Both the position numbers and the translations under genes were made by a program. A DNA stretch of 22,532 nt from Phycisphaerales bacterium (GTDB taxonomy: Bacteria; Planctomycetota; Phycisphaerae; Phycisphaerales; SM1A02): the NCBI GenBank assembly GCA_018882625.1, contig VERO01000006.1, forward strand, positions 1 through 22,532, read 5' to 3'. Each line of letters begins with the position of its first letter. Position 1 is the stretch's first letter. Shown in pieces: positions 6,073-14,363 of the stretch. A model generated the notes under the pieces. That model was not told the origin of the DNA. It worked only from the letters and a program-made list of their open reading frames with translations, and searched no databases.

Positions 6073-6969
6073 TCATCGCCGACGGCGTGTGCCGAGGATC
6101 CCGGCAACGCCGAGCATCGCGATCGCGCCTGGGGCGGGCACGGCAATCGCGTCGATGTAGCGGTTGAACTGCAGCGTGCTCGCATCACGGAACTGCCCGA
6201 TCGAGCTGATCGCGCCGGTGACCGGGTTGATCGAGATCAGCTGGTTCGATGTGATGCCCGACACGCCATCGCCGATCAGCTCGACGCCGAACAGCGAGCT
6301 GCCGAGGAACTCCAGTGCGCCGATGCGCGCCGTGGCCGAACCGCCGCTGAACGGCGTGGCCCCGAAGAGCTGGCCGGTCGCCGTGTTCACCTGCCAGAGG
6401 TTGCCGGTCGCGAGGTCAGGAGCGCTGAACATCGTGCCCTGGCCGTTCGACGCCAGGCCGCTGCCTGTCGTGTTGAGGTTCTGGCCGTTGGGCCCGACGA
6501 CGGTGGCCGCGCCGGTTGCCGTGTTGATGGTGATCAGCGAGCTCAGCGAACCCTCAGCCCAGCCATAGAGCGTGCCGCCGCGCAGGTCGAGGTCTGCGCC
6601 GAAGTTGGGCGGCGTGAGGCCGAGAAGCCCCACCTGCGTGACCTGCCCGGTCGCTGGATTGATGCGCACCAGGCCGTTGGCGAGCGTCGGGCTCGCGCCG
6701 GACGTGGTGCCCCACAGCCACTGGTTGGCGGAGTCCCACGCCATGCCATTGATGGCGTACCGCGCGCCAGCGGCATCGACGAGAGCGCCGACCACCGTGG
6801 TCAGGCCGGTTGCGGTGTCGACCGTAAACAGGTTTCCGGCAGTGCTGAGCGCACCATCGGCCGCGTACAGGATGCCGGCACTTGCGCTGGAGGATCCCAT
6901 GCATGCCAGCGCCGCAGCTGATGCGCTGCATGCGCTCATGCGCCAGAAGGACAGGTTCGTTCGAATCAT
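6073..6969 (-). CDS. Secreted PEP-CTERM-like protein with beta-propeller-type repeats
   Basis: A 298-residue protein. The ATG at 6969 is chosen for GGGAG seven bases upstream and because it starts a signal peptide (about residues 1-31, ending SASA). The body contains recurring units of the form 'LFTVDTATG', 'LVRINPATGQVTQVG', 'LITINTATGAATVVG', 'LWQVNTATGQLFG' and 'LISINPVTGAISSIG', about 40-50 residues apart. This resembles DUF4394-like or other propeller-like extracellular proteins. The C-terminus reads VPAPGAIAMLGVAGILGTRRRR in two parts: a P-x-PG motif, a hydrophobic run and a terminal RRRR. This is the short PEP-CTERM-like sorting tail common in Phycisphaerae. It is probably exported and anchored or processed by an exosortase-type system. 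No exosortase is in the window. Ligand unknown. Confidence 0.85.
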   Translation of the reverse strand: MIRTNLSFWRMSACSASAAALACMGSSSASAGILYAADGALSTAGNLFTVDTATGLTTVVGALVDAAGARYAINGMAWDSANQWLWGTTSGASPTLANGLVRINPATGQVTQVGLLGLTPPNFGADLDLRGGTLYGWAEGSLSSLITINTATGAATVVGPNGQNLNTTGSGLASNGQGTMFSAPDLATGNLWQVNTATGQLFGATPFSGGSATARIGALEFLGSSLFGVELIGDGVSGITSNQLISINPVTGAISSIGQFRDASTLQFNRYIDAIAVPAPGAIAMLGVAGILGTRRRR

Positions 6970-7189
6970 CAACAGTCTCCCTTGGTTGGGTTGCAGAGGT
7001 GGAAGAGCACAACCTCGCCAGCGACGCCGCCAGCGATTCCCACCTCGCACAGAGCGCGGCAGGCACTCTGCATTTGGGGCTTCGGGTGACCTTCCCGGTG
7101 CGCAGTCCCCTGTGCAGGCACGAGGGGGCCAATGTCACGCCCCCCGGGGGTATCTCCGTCCAGGCCCGAACCGTCAATCGACCGAGCGG

Positions 7190-7960
7190 CTACTTCATGA
7201 ATCGCTCGCGGAACTCGAGCACGATCTGACGCAGCGGCGCATCGAGCACGCTCAGCGCGCGTTCGGCGATCGGCACCGGTACGGCACCGTAGAACGCCTC
7301 CGCGATCCCTCCGGCGATGCAGGCCATGGTGTCGGCATCGCCGCCAAGCGATACCGCGTTGCGCACGGCACTCTCGAAGTCGTGTGACTCGAGGAACGCA
7401 GTGATCGACTGCGGCACGGAGCCCGTGCAGGTCTCGTTCAGCGCATGGCTGGAGCGAATCGCGTCGAGTCGGTCAGAGAGGTCATACCCGAACTCGCGCT
7501 CGATGTAGGCGCGTATGTCCTGCTTCGATCGGCCCGTCCGGGCCAGGAACACCGAAGCTGCCGTTGCTTGGGCACCCCGGACTCCCTCAGGATGGTTGTG
7601 CGTCACCTCTGCGCTCTCTCTCGCGCGCGCGAGTGTCTCCTCGAGTGTCTCCGACGCGAAGCCGACAGGCGACACACGCATCGCCGAGCCATTCCCGAGG
7701 CTCATGTACGGATCACGGCGGCGATAGCCGGCCCACAGCGTGAAGTTCCAGCCGAAGCCGGCCTGTGGGTACGCATGGAAGTAGTCGTGGAAGAGGTCGA
7801 CGTAGTCGCCGCCCCGCAGCAGGCGGTGCGCGACGGCAACGGTGAGGACGGTGTCATCCGTGAACCGGACGCCATCGGCGAAGAGCGGGGAGTCTGGGCC
7901 GGGTGCGCCTCCGCCCTCATGAACCGACCCGATGATGTCACCGGCAATGGATCCAAGCAT
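7190..7960 (-). CDS. ADP-ribosylglycohydrolase family protein
   Basis: A 256-residue cytoplasmic protein of the DraG/ARH family. It has the family's N-terminal GSIAGDIIGS, then FTDDTVLT (T34, D35, D36), GNGSAMRVSP, THNHPEG, and the C-terminal GGDADTMACIAGGIAEAFYG (D208, D210). The Asp residues of the TDD and GGDAD motifs bind the two Mg ions used to hydrolyse ADP-ribose bonds. The set is complete and the length usual, so it should be active. The ATG at 7960 is preferred over the longer reading from 7993 because a purine-rich AAGGAA lies upstream and the fold begins there. It stands alone. No partner ADP-ribosyltransferase is nearby, so the target is not predictable: protein, tRNA, DNA or small-molecule ADP-ribose are all possible. 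Confidence 0.92.
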   Translation of the reverse strand: MLGSIAGDIIGSVHEGGGAPGPDSPLFADGVRFTDDTVLTVAVAHRLLRGGDYVDLFHDYFHAYPQAGFGWNFTLWAGYRRRDPYMSLGNGSAMRVSPVGFASETLEETLARARESAEVTHNHPEGVRGAQATAASVFLARTGRSKQDIRAYIEREFGYDLSDRLDAIRSSHALNETCTGSVPQSITAFLESHDFESAVRNAVSLGGDADTMACIAGGIAEAFYGAVPVPIAERALSVLDAPLRQIVLEFRERFMK

Positions 7961-8304
7961 GTGCGCTTCCTTCTCCCGTGGACGCGGATCCACCCGCGCT
8001 TCGGTCCCGTGCCCCTCGCCCCGATCCTAGACGGACGGGGCGCGCTCGGGCGCAGTGAGCGCTATGCACTTGGTCAGCGCATCGGTGACCGTGGAAGCGT
8101 GATCGACGGGCTCGCGCGGAGAGTCCCGCTGGCGGGGTCGGCCCTGGGGTGTGCGGCACAATCTGTGCGAATTCCCGCATGAATCCGGTCTGCCGTTGTG
8201 CTGAATCTCGCCGTATCGGGGGCGGGTCCTATGCGGAGCCGCGTCCACTTCGATCCCACGACTTTCACTTGAGTTCTCAGGAGCCCTCACGATCGGGATC
8301 AGCG
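7961..8304. other. 344-base divergent intergenic region
   Basis: The region lies between the ADP-ribosylglycohydrolase (minus) and the FHA phosphatase (plus) and should hold promoters for both. I see no credible gene. A TAGGAT on the minus strand (8029 to 8024) could be a -10 box about 64 bases before the hydrolase start, but no matching -35 box is evident. For the plus-strand gene I find only a weak GGGA about nine bases before the ATG at 8305. No strong hairpin or repeat was found. Confidence 0.4.
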
Positions 8305-9978
8305 ATGCATAGCGCACCACCACTCTTCGTGACACTGCTGGGAGGCTCAGGATTCACCGTGCGCCTCGATCCTGTCGACACTACCAGCCCTCTGACCGTC
8401 GGCCGCTCCACTGCGTTGGGCGAGGCTCCGACGGTCGCGCTGAAGGACAAGACGGTTTCCGGCGTGCACCTGGAGCTGGCGGTGCGTGATGGCCGCTGGC
8501 ACGCTCGCAGCGTGGGGAAGGCGGGGACCCTGCTGGATGGCAGCTTCATGCCGCCGAGGCAGTGGACGCTGCTAGGGCACGGCGCCACGATCGGGATCTC
8601 CTCGTTCAGGTTGCGGCTCGGGATTGGGGCCGAGAGCGTTCCGCACCTGCCGTCGACCGAGGTGGCGGATGGGCCCGCCGCGCAGCGGCCCCAAGCCGTG
8701 GGCCGCCAAAGGCTCGAGTCGGCGCACGTGCGCCTCGCGGCGCTGCTTTCGGCTGCACGCCGCATCGCAACGTGCGCAGACGAGACAGCGGTGGCCGAGG
8801 CCGTGGTGGACATCCTGTGCGAATCAGGCGATTTCGACCGGGCTGCGCTGCTGCGCCACGTGCGCGAGCATGACCGCGATACGTGGCAGCCTGTGGCGCT
8901 CTGGGCCAGCGACGAACGCATACGTCGCCTGCCGATCAGCCGCACCGTGCTGTCGGAGGCACTATGCATCAAGGGGACGGTACGTCTTGATGTGTCCGCG
9001 GACTGGCGCGGCCCCGACCGACCCGAGAGCGTGCTGGAGTCGGGTGCGACCTCCATAGTCTGCACTCCGCTTCCGCGTGGCGAGGCGCCGAGTGCGTTCC
9101 TCTACGTGGATACGCGCGCGGAGGGCCATATCGTGGACTCCGCAATCCCCTTCGTGGACATGGTGGCCCAGCTTGCGGCCTTGGCTGAGGACCAGCTCGT
9201 GAGGCTGAAGTACGAGCAGGACATGCAGCATGCGCGTGAGATCCAGCAGGGATCATTCCCGGCCCAGTTGCCCGAGGTGGATGGGTACGAGATGGCCGCG
9301 CGCAGCACGCCGGCAGAGAAGTGCGGTGGCGACGCATTGGACTGCATCGGGCTTGATGACAGAGGGGTGGTCACGCGCGGATCGCGCGCAAGCCGAGTGA
9401 TGTTCCTCATCGGCGATGTGAGCGGTCACGGGGTACCGGCGGCGCTGACATCGATGCAGGCGTGTGGCATGACCCGCATGGGTGCGAGGCTCGGCCACTC
9501 GCTGACCGAGATCATGCGCGAGCTTGACGCGCAGCTGCAGGAGGACCTGCCCATCGGCACCTACATGACCGCGTGGTGCGGCCTGCTCGAGCCGGCAACT
9601 CACACGGTGGAGGCGCTGAGCGCCGGACAGGGAGGCATCTTCGTCTACCGGTACGCGACCGAGGAGTTCGAGGACATCGCGACACCTGCCGCGTGGCTAG
9701 GCCCGAAGCCGCCGATCGATGATGAGATACCTCAGCCGACACGCACCGCACTGCAGCGTGGGGACATGCTGATGATGTTCACGGACGGCTACTGGGAGTC
9801 GAGGAGCGCGGCGGGCGCGGAGTGGGGCAAGCGTGCCATGAAGGACATTGTGAGAGCGCTGCGCGACCGACCCTGCGAGGAGATCATCGATGCGCTCGAT
9901 CGCGGCGCCCTCGAGTTCAGCGGCACGCCCGCGACCAAGGACGACCGGACCGCAATCCTCGTGCGCAGACTGCGCTAG
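8305..9978 (+). CDS. FHA-GAF-PP2C (SpoIIE/RsbU-type) serine/threonine phosphatase
   Basis: A 557-residue soluble signalling protein. Residues about 10-106 form an FHA domain with TVGRS and VSGVHLEL, including the R34, S52 and H55 positions that bind phosphothreonine. Residues about 140-296 look like a GAF sensor domain. A helical linker (about 296-318, DMQHAREIQQGSFP) is the typical RsbU-type lead-in. Residues about 328-557 form the PP2C/SpoIIE phosphatase with CGGDALD (D343), LIGDVSGHGVPAA (D371), FTDGYWE (D494) and KDDRTAIL (D546, D547), so the metal-binding Asp residues are present. The ATG at 8305 is chosen because the FHA strand starts immediately after it. Such proteins dephosphorylate anti-sigma-factor antagonists or kinases. 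The FHA domain suggests recruitment to phosphorylated kinases, and a kinase gene lies 1.5 kb downstream. Confidence 0.92.
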   Translation: MHSAPPLFVTLLGGSGFTVRLDPVDTTSPLTVGRSTALGEAPTVALKDKTVSGVHLELAVRDGRWHARSVGKAGTLLDGSFMPPRQWTLLGHGATIGISSFRLRLGIGAESVPHLPSTEVADGPAAQRPQAVGRQRLESAHVRLAALLSAARRIATCADETAVAEAVVDILCESGDFDRAALLRHVREHDRDTWQPVALWASDERIRRLPISRTVLSEALCIKGTVRLDVSADWRGPDRPESVLESGATSIVCTPLPRGEAPSAFLYVDTRAEGHIVDSAIPFVDMVAQLAALAEDQLVRLKYEQDMQHAREIQQGSFPAQLPEVDGYEMAARSTPAEKCGGDALDCIGLDDRGVVTRGSRASRVMFLIGDVSGHGVPAALTSMQACGMTRMGARLGHSLTEIMRELDAQLQEDLPIGTYMTAWCGLLEPATHTVEALSAGQGGIFVYRYATEEFEDIATPAAWLGPKPPIDDEIPQPTRTALQRGDMLMMFTDGYWESRSAAGAEWGKRAMKDIVRALRDRPCEEIIDALDRGALEFSGTPATKDDRTAILVRRLR

Positions 9979-10040
9979 GGGCGTGGCCCAATCGCTGCAC
10001 CGACGCATCGCCATCGCAGCGCACGGATGAGTTCACTCGC

Positions 10041-10729
10041 ATGAGCGCCCCGTCACTTCCCGCCAAGCCTTCCCGCACGCTGATTGTCGGCGACATTCAC
10101 GGGCACGTGCGTGCGCTTGACGCGCTGTTGCACGCAGCGTCTCCCGGTCTTGGCGACCGCCTGGTGTTCCTGGGTGACTATGTGAACGGCGGCCCAAGCT
10201 CAGCACAGGTGCTCGACCGGCTCATCAGGCTGCAGCGTGCGCACGGTGCAGTCTGCCTTCGCGGCAATCATGATGACCTGTTTGAGCGGGTACTCGATTC
10301 GCCGTCCGGCATGGACGCGTTCATGGCACTGGGCGGCGCCGTCACCCTGGCCAGCTATGACGGGCCCCATGCCCGCACGGTCCCGAAGTCGCACCGTGCG
10401 TTCCTGGGCGGGTTGCCGCTCGCGTGGCACGATGAGAGGGTGATCTGCATTCATGGCCAGATCGATCCGCACGCGGATCCGGGCGACCCCGATCATGTGA
10501 AGGCGTTGTGGGGCAGTGTCGTGCACGCCGAGTCGCACGCGAGCGGGCGCACGGTGATCTGCGGCCATGTCTCGCAGCGCTCGGGTGTGCCGCTGGACCT
10601 TGGGCATACGGTGTGCATCGACACGGCGATCAGGCATGGAGGATGGCTGACGATGCTGGATGCTGTGGGGTGGACCTACATCAAGGCGAACGCCCAAGGC
10701 GATGTGCGGACCGGCAGGTTGCGCGGATG
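10041..10729 (+). CDS. PPP-type metallophosphatase (Ser/Thr phosphatase-like)
   Basis: The coding frame ends at the TGA at 10728-10730 and encodes a 229-residue protein of the calcineurin-like superfamily, closest in motifs to bacterial PPP phosphatases. GDIHGH gives D18 and H20, FLGDYV gives D46, LRGNHDD gives N76 and H77, ICIHGQ gives H138, and VICGHVSQRSG gives H176. These complete a two-metal site. The usual GDYVDRGP is GDYVNGGPSS here, so the Asp-Arg pair after the metal ligand is replaced by Asn-Gly. The Arg normally binds the phosphate of protein substrates, so the substrate may differ. The ATG at 10041 is chosen because the fold begins 14 residues later; no good Shine-Dalgarno is seen. 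It lies 62 bases after the FHA phosphatase and 178 bases before the sigma factor. Confidence 0.88.
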
Positions 10730-10981
10730 AGCGTGCTGGCGAAGATCCCGTTCGAGATGCTTCCCGATGAAGATGACCTAGGGGGACAGTGGCCCTGGCA
10801 TGCCGTGCGGGCGCGGCGAGGAGTTGAGCGGAGAATGGGCATGTCGCGTGGGGCGGCTTGGACGGGCTCCAGCCTTGGGGTAAGTTGCAGGCGGTACGGG
10901 GCATGTCATGACGCACACGAGGCTCGACCATCCGGTGATGTCCTGCAGCTTGGCGGACGACGGGCTCCTGCGCGTCTATGA
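10727..10981 (+). CDS. Doubtful small ORF coupled to the metallophosphatase
   Basis: An 84-codon frame whose ATG overlaps the metallophosphatase stop (ATGA at 10727-10730). It starts MSVLAKIPFEMLPDEDDLGG, with an acidic patch. Its last 24 codons overlap the sigma-factor start in another frame and look like a shadow of it. I recognise no family. The coupled start and the otherwise empty 177-base gap argue for a gene; the Arg-rich middle and the overlap argue against one. Confidence 0.22.
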   Translation: MSVLAKIPFEMLPDEDDLGGQWPWHAVRARRGVERRMGMSRGAAWTGSSLGVSCRRYGACHDAHEARPSGDVLQLGGRRAPARL

Positions 10982-11513
10982 CGACCTTCGCCGCATGGCT
11001 CGGGCCCACATGCGGTTTGAGGCGACCGATCACACCCTCTCTGCAACTGGACTGGTTCACGAGGTGTGGATCCGACTGCATGCCACCGATCCCGCGCGGG
11101 CGAGCGATCCTGTGCAGGCCCGCAACTGGTTTCTGGGCATGGCGGCACGGCTGTTCCGGCAGGTTCTTGTGGATCATGCGAGGCGCCGCCGCAGCCTCAA
11201 GCGAGGCGGAGATCTCAGGCGGATCCCTCTTTTCGATGACGCCGCGACCGCTGACGCGCCCGAGTCCGATCGGAGCGCGGAGATCCTCGCCATCCATGAG
11301 GCGCTCGAGCTCCTGCGGAAGATCGATCCGTTCCAGTGCGAGGTCGCGGAGCTTCGGCTGTTCGGTGGGCTGACGCTCGAGCAGGTGGCCTTGGTGACGC
11401 AGCGGCCGCTCCGTCAGGTGCGCACACGGTGGCAGCTCGCTCGGGCGTGGCTGAGCACTCGGGTGCGTCGGGAGGGGAGCGCTCCCGCATGCGACCCGAC
11501 CGCCGACGAATGA
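10908..11513 (+). CDS. ECF-type RNA polymerase sigma factor
   Basis: A 201-residue sigma-70 family protein lacking region 1. Region 2 spans about residues 18-100: LLRVYDDLRRMARAHMR, then TLSATGLVHEVWIRL and RNWFLGMAARLFRQVLVDHAR. The last two are typical of the planctomycete and proteobacterial ECF subfamily that pairs with Ser/Thr kinases. A basic RRRRSLKRGG linker follows. Region 4 spans about 130-185 with a helix-turn-helix (LTLEQVALVTQRPLRQVRTRWQ). GGGG lies upstream of the ATG at 10908. The stop overlaps the kinase gene start, so the two are co-translated. In this pairing the kinase is thought to control the sigma factor by phosphorylation in place of a classical anti-sigma factor. No anti-sigma gene is present here. 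Confidence 0.9.
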   Translation: MTHTRLDHPVMSCSLADDGLLRVYDDLRRMARAHMRFEATDHTLSATGLVHEVWIRLHATDPARASDPVQARNWFLGMAARLFRQVLVDHARRRRSLKRGGDLRRIPLFDDAATADAPESDRSAEILAIHEALELLRKIDPFQCEVAELRLFGGLTLEQVALVTQRPLRQVRTRWQLARAWLSTRVRREGSAPACDPTADE

Positions 11514-14263
11514 GTGGAGACGATCCTGACGAAAGCGCGTCTGCGAATCTGCCGATTCCGCTTTCAATGCAGATGGATGGTGCACCGTCGATACCTGATC
11601 CGAACCCGTCGGTTGAGGAGACGTTCCTCGCGCTAGCCGACCTGCCGGCACGCGAGCGTGCCGAGCGGCTTGCGGGAATGCCCGCGCCGGAGAGGGCGCA
11701 TGTGGAATCTCTGCTCGACGCGCTCGATGCCGGGGCATGGCTTGAGGAGCCACTGTGCGACCCGAAGTGGACGGTGGGTGGCGCGATCGCCGAGGAGTTC
11801 GGCCGGCTCGGCGAGGGTGTCGGCGCAGATCCTGATCCGCAGCTCCCTGAGCTGATCGGGCGCTACCGCATCCGTAGGGTGCTTGGGCGCGGCGGGCATG
11901 CGGTGGTCTACCTGGCACTAGAGACCGGCGACCTGCAGCGGTGGGTTGCGCTGAAGGTGCTCCGTGATGCGCGTGAGGATGCCGTCGCCCGGTTCGACGT
12001 GGAGCGTCGCGCGCTCGTGTCGCTCGAGCATCGTGGCATCCCACGCATCTTCGACAGCGGTCGTTCAGCGGACGGAGGCCCATGGTTCGCGATGGAGCTG
12101 GTGCGCGGCGACTGGATCACCCGGTGGTGCAGGGAGAGGGAGCTGCCCGTCCGCGAGCGCGTCGAGCTCTTCCGTGAGGCGCTCGATGCAGTGCGCAGCG
12201 CTCACGTGGCGGGCATCGTGCACCGCGACCTCAAGCCGGCAAACATCATGGTGGGCGAGCATGGCGGCAGGCCACAGGTGAAGGTCATCGATTTCGGGAT
12301 CGCACGGGGTGGGCACGTCGCGGCGAGCGACATCGCCACCACGAACGCGCCCGGCCTTCTTGGGAGCCTCGCGACGATCAGCCCGGAGCAGGTGCGCGGC
12401 GGTGCGGACGCTGCGACCGAGAGGTCCGACGTCTTCTCGCTTGGCGCGATCCTGTTCGAGCTCCTCGCGGATCGGCCTCCGCGCAACATGCGTGACCGCG
12501 CCCTGGGCGAGGTGGTGCGCGAGATTGCCGAGTGCGATCCGCCTCGCCTTGCGGCGGTGGCTCCAGATTGCCGTGGGGACCTCGATGCGGTGGTGGGCAA
12601 GGCGATGGCATTCGATCCGGGTGACCGCTATTCGTCGGTTGACGAGCTTGATGCGGACCTCGGCCGTTGGCTTGCGCGAGAGCCGGTCGCGGCGCGCTTG
12701 CCCGGCCGCATGGAGCGGTGCGTGCGCTGGATGCGCCGGCATAGGCGGGCTGTTGCGGTCACGGTGCTCGTCACGGCGGTGATCACGGGGGTCGGGTGGA
12801 GTGAGCGAAGCCGAGCTTCCCGCATCGAGGCGATGCGCGAGGTGGGTCGGCTGAACTCCCTGCTTCAGGAGGAGTACCGGCTCCGGCGCGAGCGCGGTGC
12901 GGAACTGGAGCGACAGAGGCTGCTTGGCGAGGTTCTCTCGGCCACTGATGCGTCGTCAGGCACTCCCTTCGAGCCCGGCGAGCGTGCGGCGATCCGGGCG
13001 CAGGCGCTGCTCGCCGAGTGCGAGCCCGACCTTGGAGGCGAGCTCGGTCCGTCAAGTGAAGCGATGCTCGCAGAGGCGGTGTCGCTCTGCCGGCTCGCCG
13101 TGGCCGAGCGGCCCGTTGATGCCACGGCGCTCGCCCATCTCTCGTTCGCGCTCGTTCGGCTCGGTGACGCGGACCCCTTCAAGGGAGCGGTGGCTCTCCC
13201 CCTGTACCTCGAGGCGCATGCCATCGACGAGCGGCTGCACCGCGAGCATCCCGGCATCCGCCGCTTTCACGACAACCTCGTGTGGAGCCATGACCGCATT
13301 GGCCTCACCTACGGAGGTCTTGCCCGCATCGACAAGAGCAGACAGTCATTTGGGGCGATGGCGGATGAGGCCAGGCGGCTGGTGGCAGCCCATCCTGAGC
13401 CGGCCGCATCGCACTTCACGGCGAGCCATGCGCTGTGGGTTTCGGCATGCTTCCGCGCCGTCGATGGAGATCTTGACGCTGCAGCGGACCTGCTGGTCGA
13501 GGCCGTGCGCGAGCTGGATGATGCGATGCGTCGGGACTCGTCGCATCCGAGCGGGCACATCATGCGAGAGCGTGTGCACTGGGCGCTTGCGCGAGTGCAG
13601 CTCGCGCGTGATGACGTGGCCGAGGCGATGGATGCGGCAGACGAGTCTCACGCGTCGGCTGTAAAGATGCTCGTCTTGGATCCCGAATGTGGACTTCACG
13701 AGCCGAGCATGGCGATCGAAGTGCGTCTTCGGCGTGCCGCAGATGCGATCGACGCAGGTGATGCACGTGATGCCGCGCGGCTCCTCGATGAGGCGGGTCG
13801 GATCGGGCGGGAACGGTCGGGGCCGCATCGCAGGAACTGCGTGTTTCCGTCGCATGCCCGCATCGCGGCGATGTGTGGCGATATGGAGGCCATTGACGCA
13901 TTGATGGAGAGATGGCGCGGGAAGGATCCATTGCCGACGACGCGGTCGATGTACACACCTCCGCATGCCTGCAACCTAGTGGTGATGGACCTGCTCGCGG
14001 CGGCCGACTGGCTCCAGCCGCGAGATCTGTCGCGCGCTGCTGCGTGCCGCAGCGTGGCCCGGACGGTCATCGACCGTGCGGCGGCGCGCTATCCCGGCCA
14101 TGCCGCGGTCGATGAGATGCAGGCGCGACTGGCCCGAGATGAGGGTCGCCATCAGGAGGCTGCGGCATCAGCCGATGCGTCCCTTCTCTTTGGGCATGAG
14201 CGCCTGAACCCCTCGATCATGCTCGAGAGGGCGGCACTGCGGATCTCGATCGGCAGCCGGTGA
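11489..14263 (+). CDS. Membrane Ser/Thr protein kinase with helical-repeat C-terminal region
   Basis: 924 residues if started at the ATG at 11489, which has GGAGGGGAG ending nine bases upstream. The ATG at 11510 overlaps the sigma TGA as ATGA and would give 917 residues. The kinase domain (about 126-395) has the Gly loop LGRGGHAVVY, K156 in VALKVL, HRDLKPAN (245-252), DFG (268-270), SPE in place of APE (298-300), and SDVFSLGAILFELL. All catalytic residues are present. A basic RRHRR precedes one membrane helix (about 421-437). A probable coiled coil (about 440-480) follows, then about 440 residues of helical, TPR-like repeats outside the membrane. The architecture is the usual one for planctomycete kinases linked to ECF sigma factors: an outer sensor with an inner kinase. 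The ISL3 inverted repeat begins 21 bases after its stop. The C-terminus looks natural, not cut. Confidence 0.93.
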   Translation: MRPDRRRMSGDDPDESASANLPIPLSMQMDGAPSIPDPNPSVEETFLALADLPARERAERLAGMPAPERAHVESLLDALDAGAWLEEPLCDPKWTVGGAIAEEFGRLGEGVGADPDPQLPELIGRYRIRRVLGRGGHAVVYLALETGDLQRWVALKVLRDAREDAVARFDVERRALVSLEHRGIPRIFDSGRSADGGPWFAMELVRGDWITRWCRERELPVRERVELFREALDAVRSAHVAGIVHRDLKPANIMVGEHGGRPQVKVIDFGIARGGHVAASDIATTNAPGLLGSLATISPEQVRGGADAATERSDVFSLGAILFELLADRPPRNMRDRALGEVVREIAECDPPRLAAVAPDCRGDLDAVVGKAMAFDPGDRYSSVDELDADLGRWLAREPVAARLPGRMERCVRWMRRHRRAVAVTVLVTAVITGVGWSERSRASRIEAMREVGRLNSLLQEEYRLRRERGAELERQRLLGEVLSATDASSGTPFEPGERAAIRAQALLAECEPDLGGELGPSSEAMLAEAVSLCRLAVAERPVDATALAHLSFALVRLGDADPFKGAVALPLYLEAHAIDERLHREHPGIRRFHDNLVWSHDRIGLTYGGLARIDKSRQSFGAMADEARRLVAAHPEPAASHFTASHALWVSACFRAVDGDLDAAADLLVEAVRELDDAMRRDSSHPSGHIMRERVHWALARVQLARDDVAEAMDAADESHASAVKMLVLDPECGLHEPSMAIEVRLRRAADAIDAGDARDAARLLDEAGRIGRERSGPHRRNCVFPSHARIAAMCGDMEAIDALMERWRGKDPLPTTRSMYTPPHACNLVVMDLLAAADWLQPRDLSRAAACRSVARTVIDRAAARYPGHAAVDEMQARLARDEGRHQEAAASADASLLFGHERLNPSIMLERAALRISIGSR

Positions 14264-14284
14264 GGGTCGGGCCGTGCCCTTTAC

Positions 14285-14318
14285 GGGTCTTCGGGAATCC
14301 GTGTGGGTGAGCGGGCCC
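14285..14318. repeat. ISL3 left terminal inverted repeat
   Basis: Reads inward as GGG, T, then the 19-base core at 14289-14307, then TGA and GCGGGCC. It pairs with 15112-15147 and starts 21 bases after the kinase stop. Confidence 0.8.
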
Positions 14319-14351
14319 TGAGGGACTGTTCGTGGGGGTCGCGCCGGTCTC

Positions 14352-14357
14352 TACGGT
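14352..14357 (+). promoter_or_regulatory. Candidate -10 box (TACGGT) of a leaderless promoter
   Basis: TACGGT is followed by exactly six bases and the ATG of the transposase remnant at 14364, matching the spacing before 3779 and 4365. It lies inside the element, so the promoter would travel with it. The best -35 candidate (TTCGTG, 14329-14334) is poor. Confidence 0.35.
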
Positions 14358-14363
14358 GATGGC

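Noticed and set aside
7138..7150. C-run/G-run palindrome downstream of the ADP-ribosylglycohydrolase
   Set aside because: The self-complementary run leaves no room for a loop and has no T-run; too simple to call a terminator.
8027..8335. Minus-strand small ORF in the divergent intergenic region
   Set aside because: Arg/Pro-rich, no ribosome-binding site, overlaps the probable promoter region of both flanking genes, no family resemblance.
10200..12083. 627-codon minus-strand frame across the metallophosphatase, sigma and kinase genes
   Set aside because: Antisense shadow of three well-supported genes; composition is Arg/His/Pro-rich without domain motifs.
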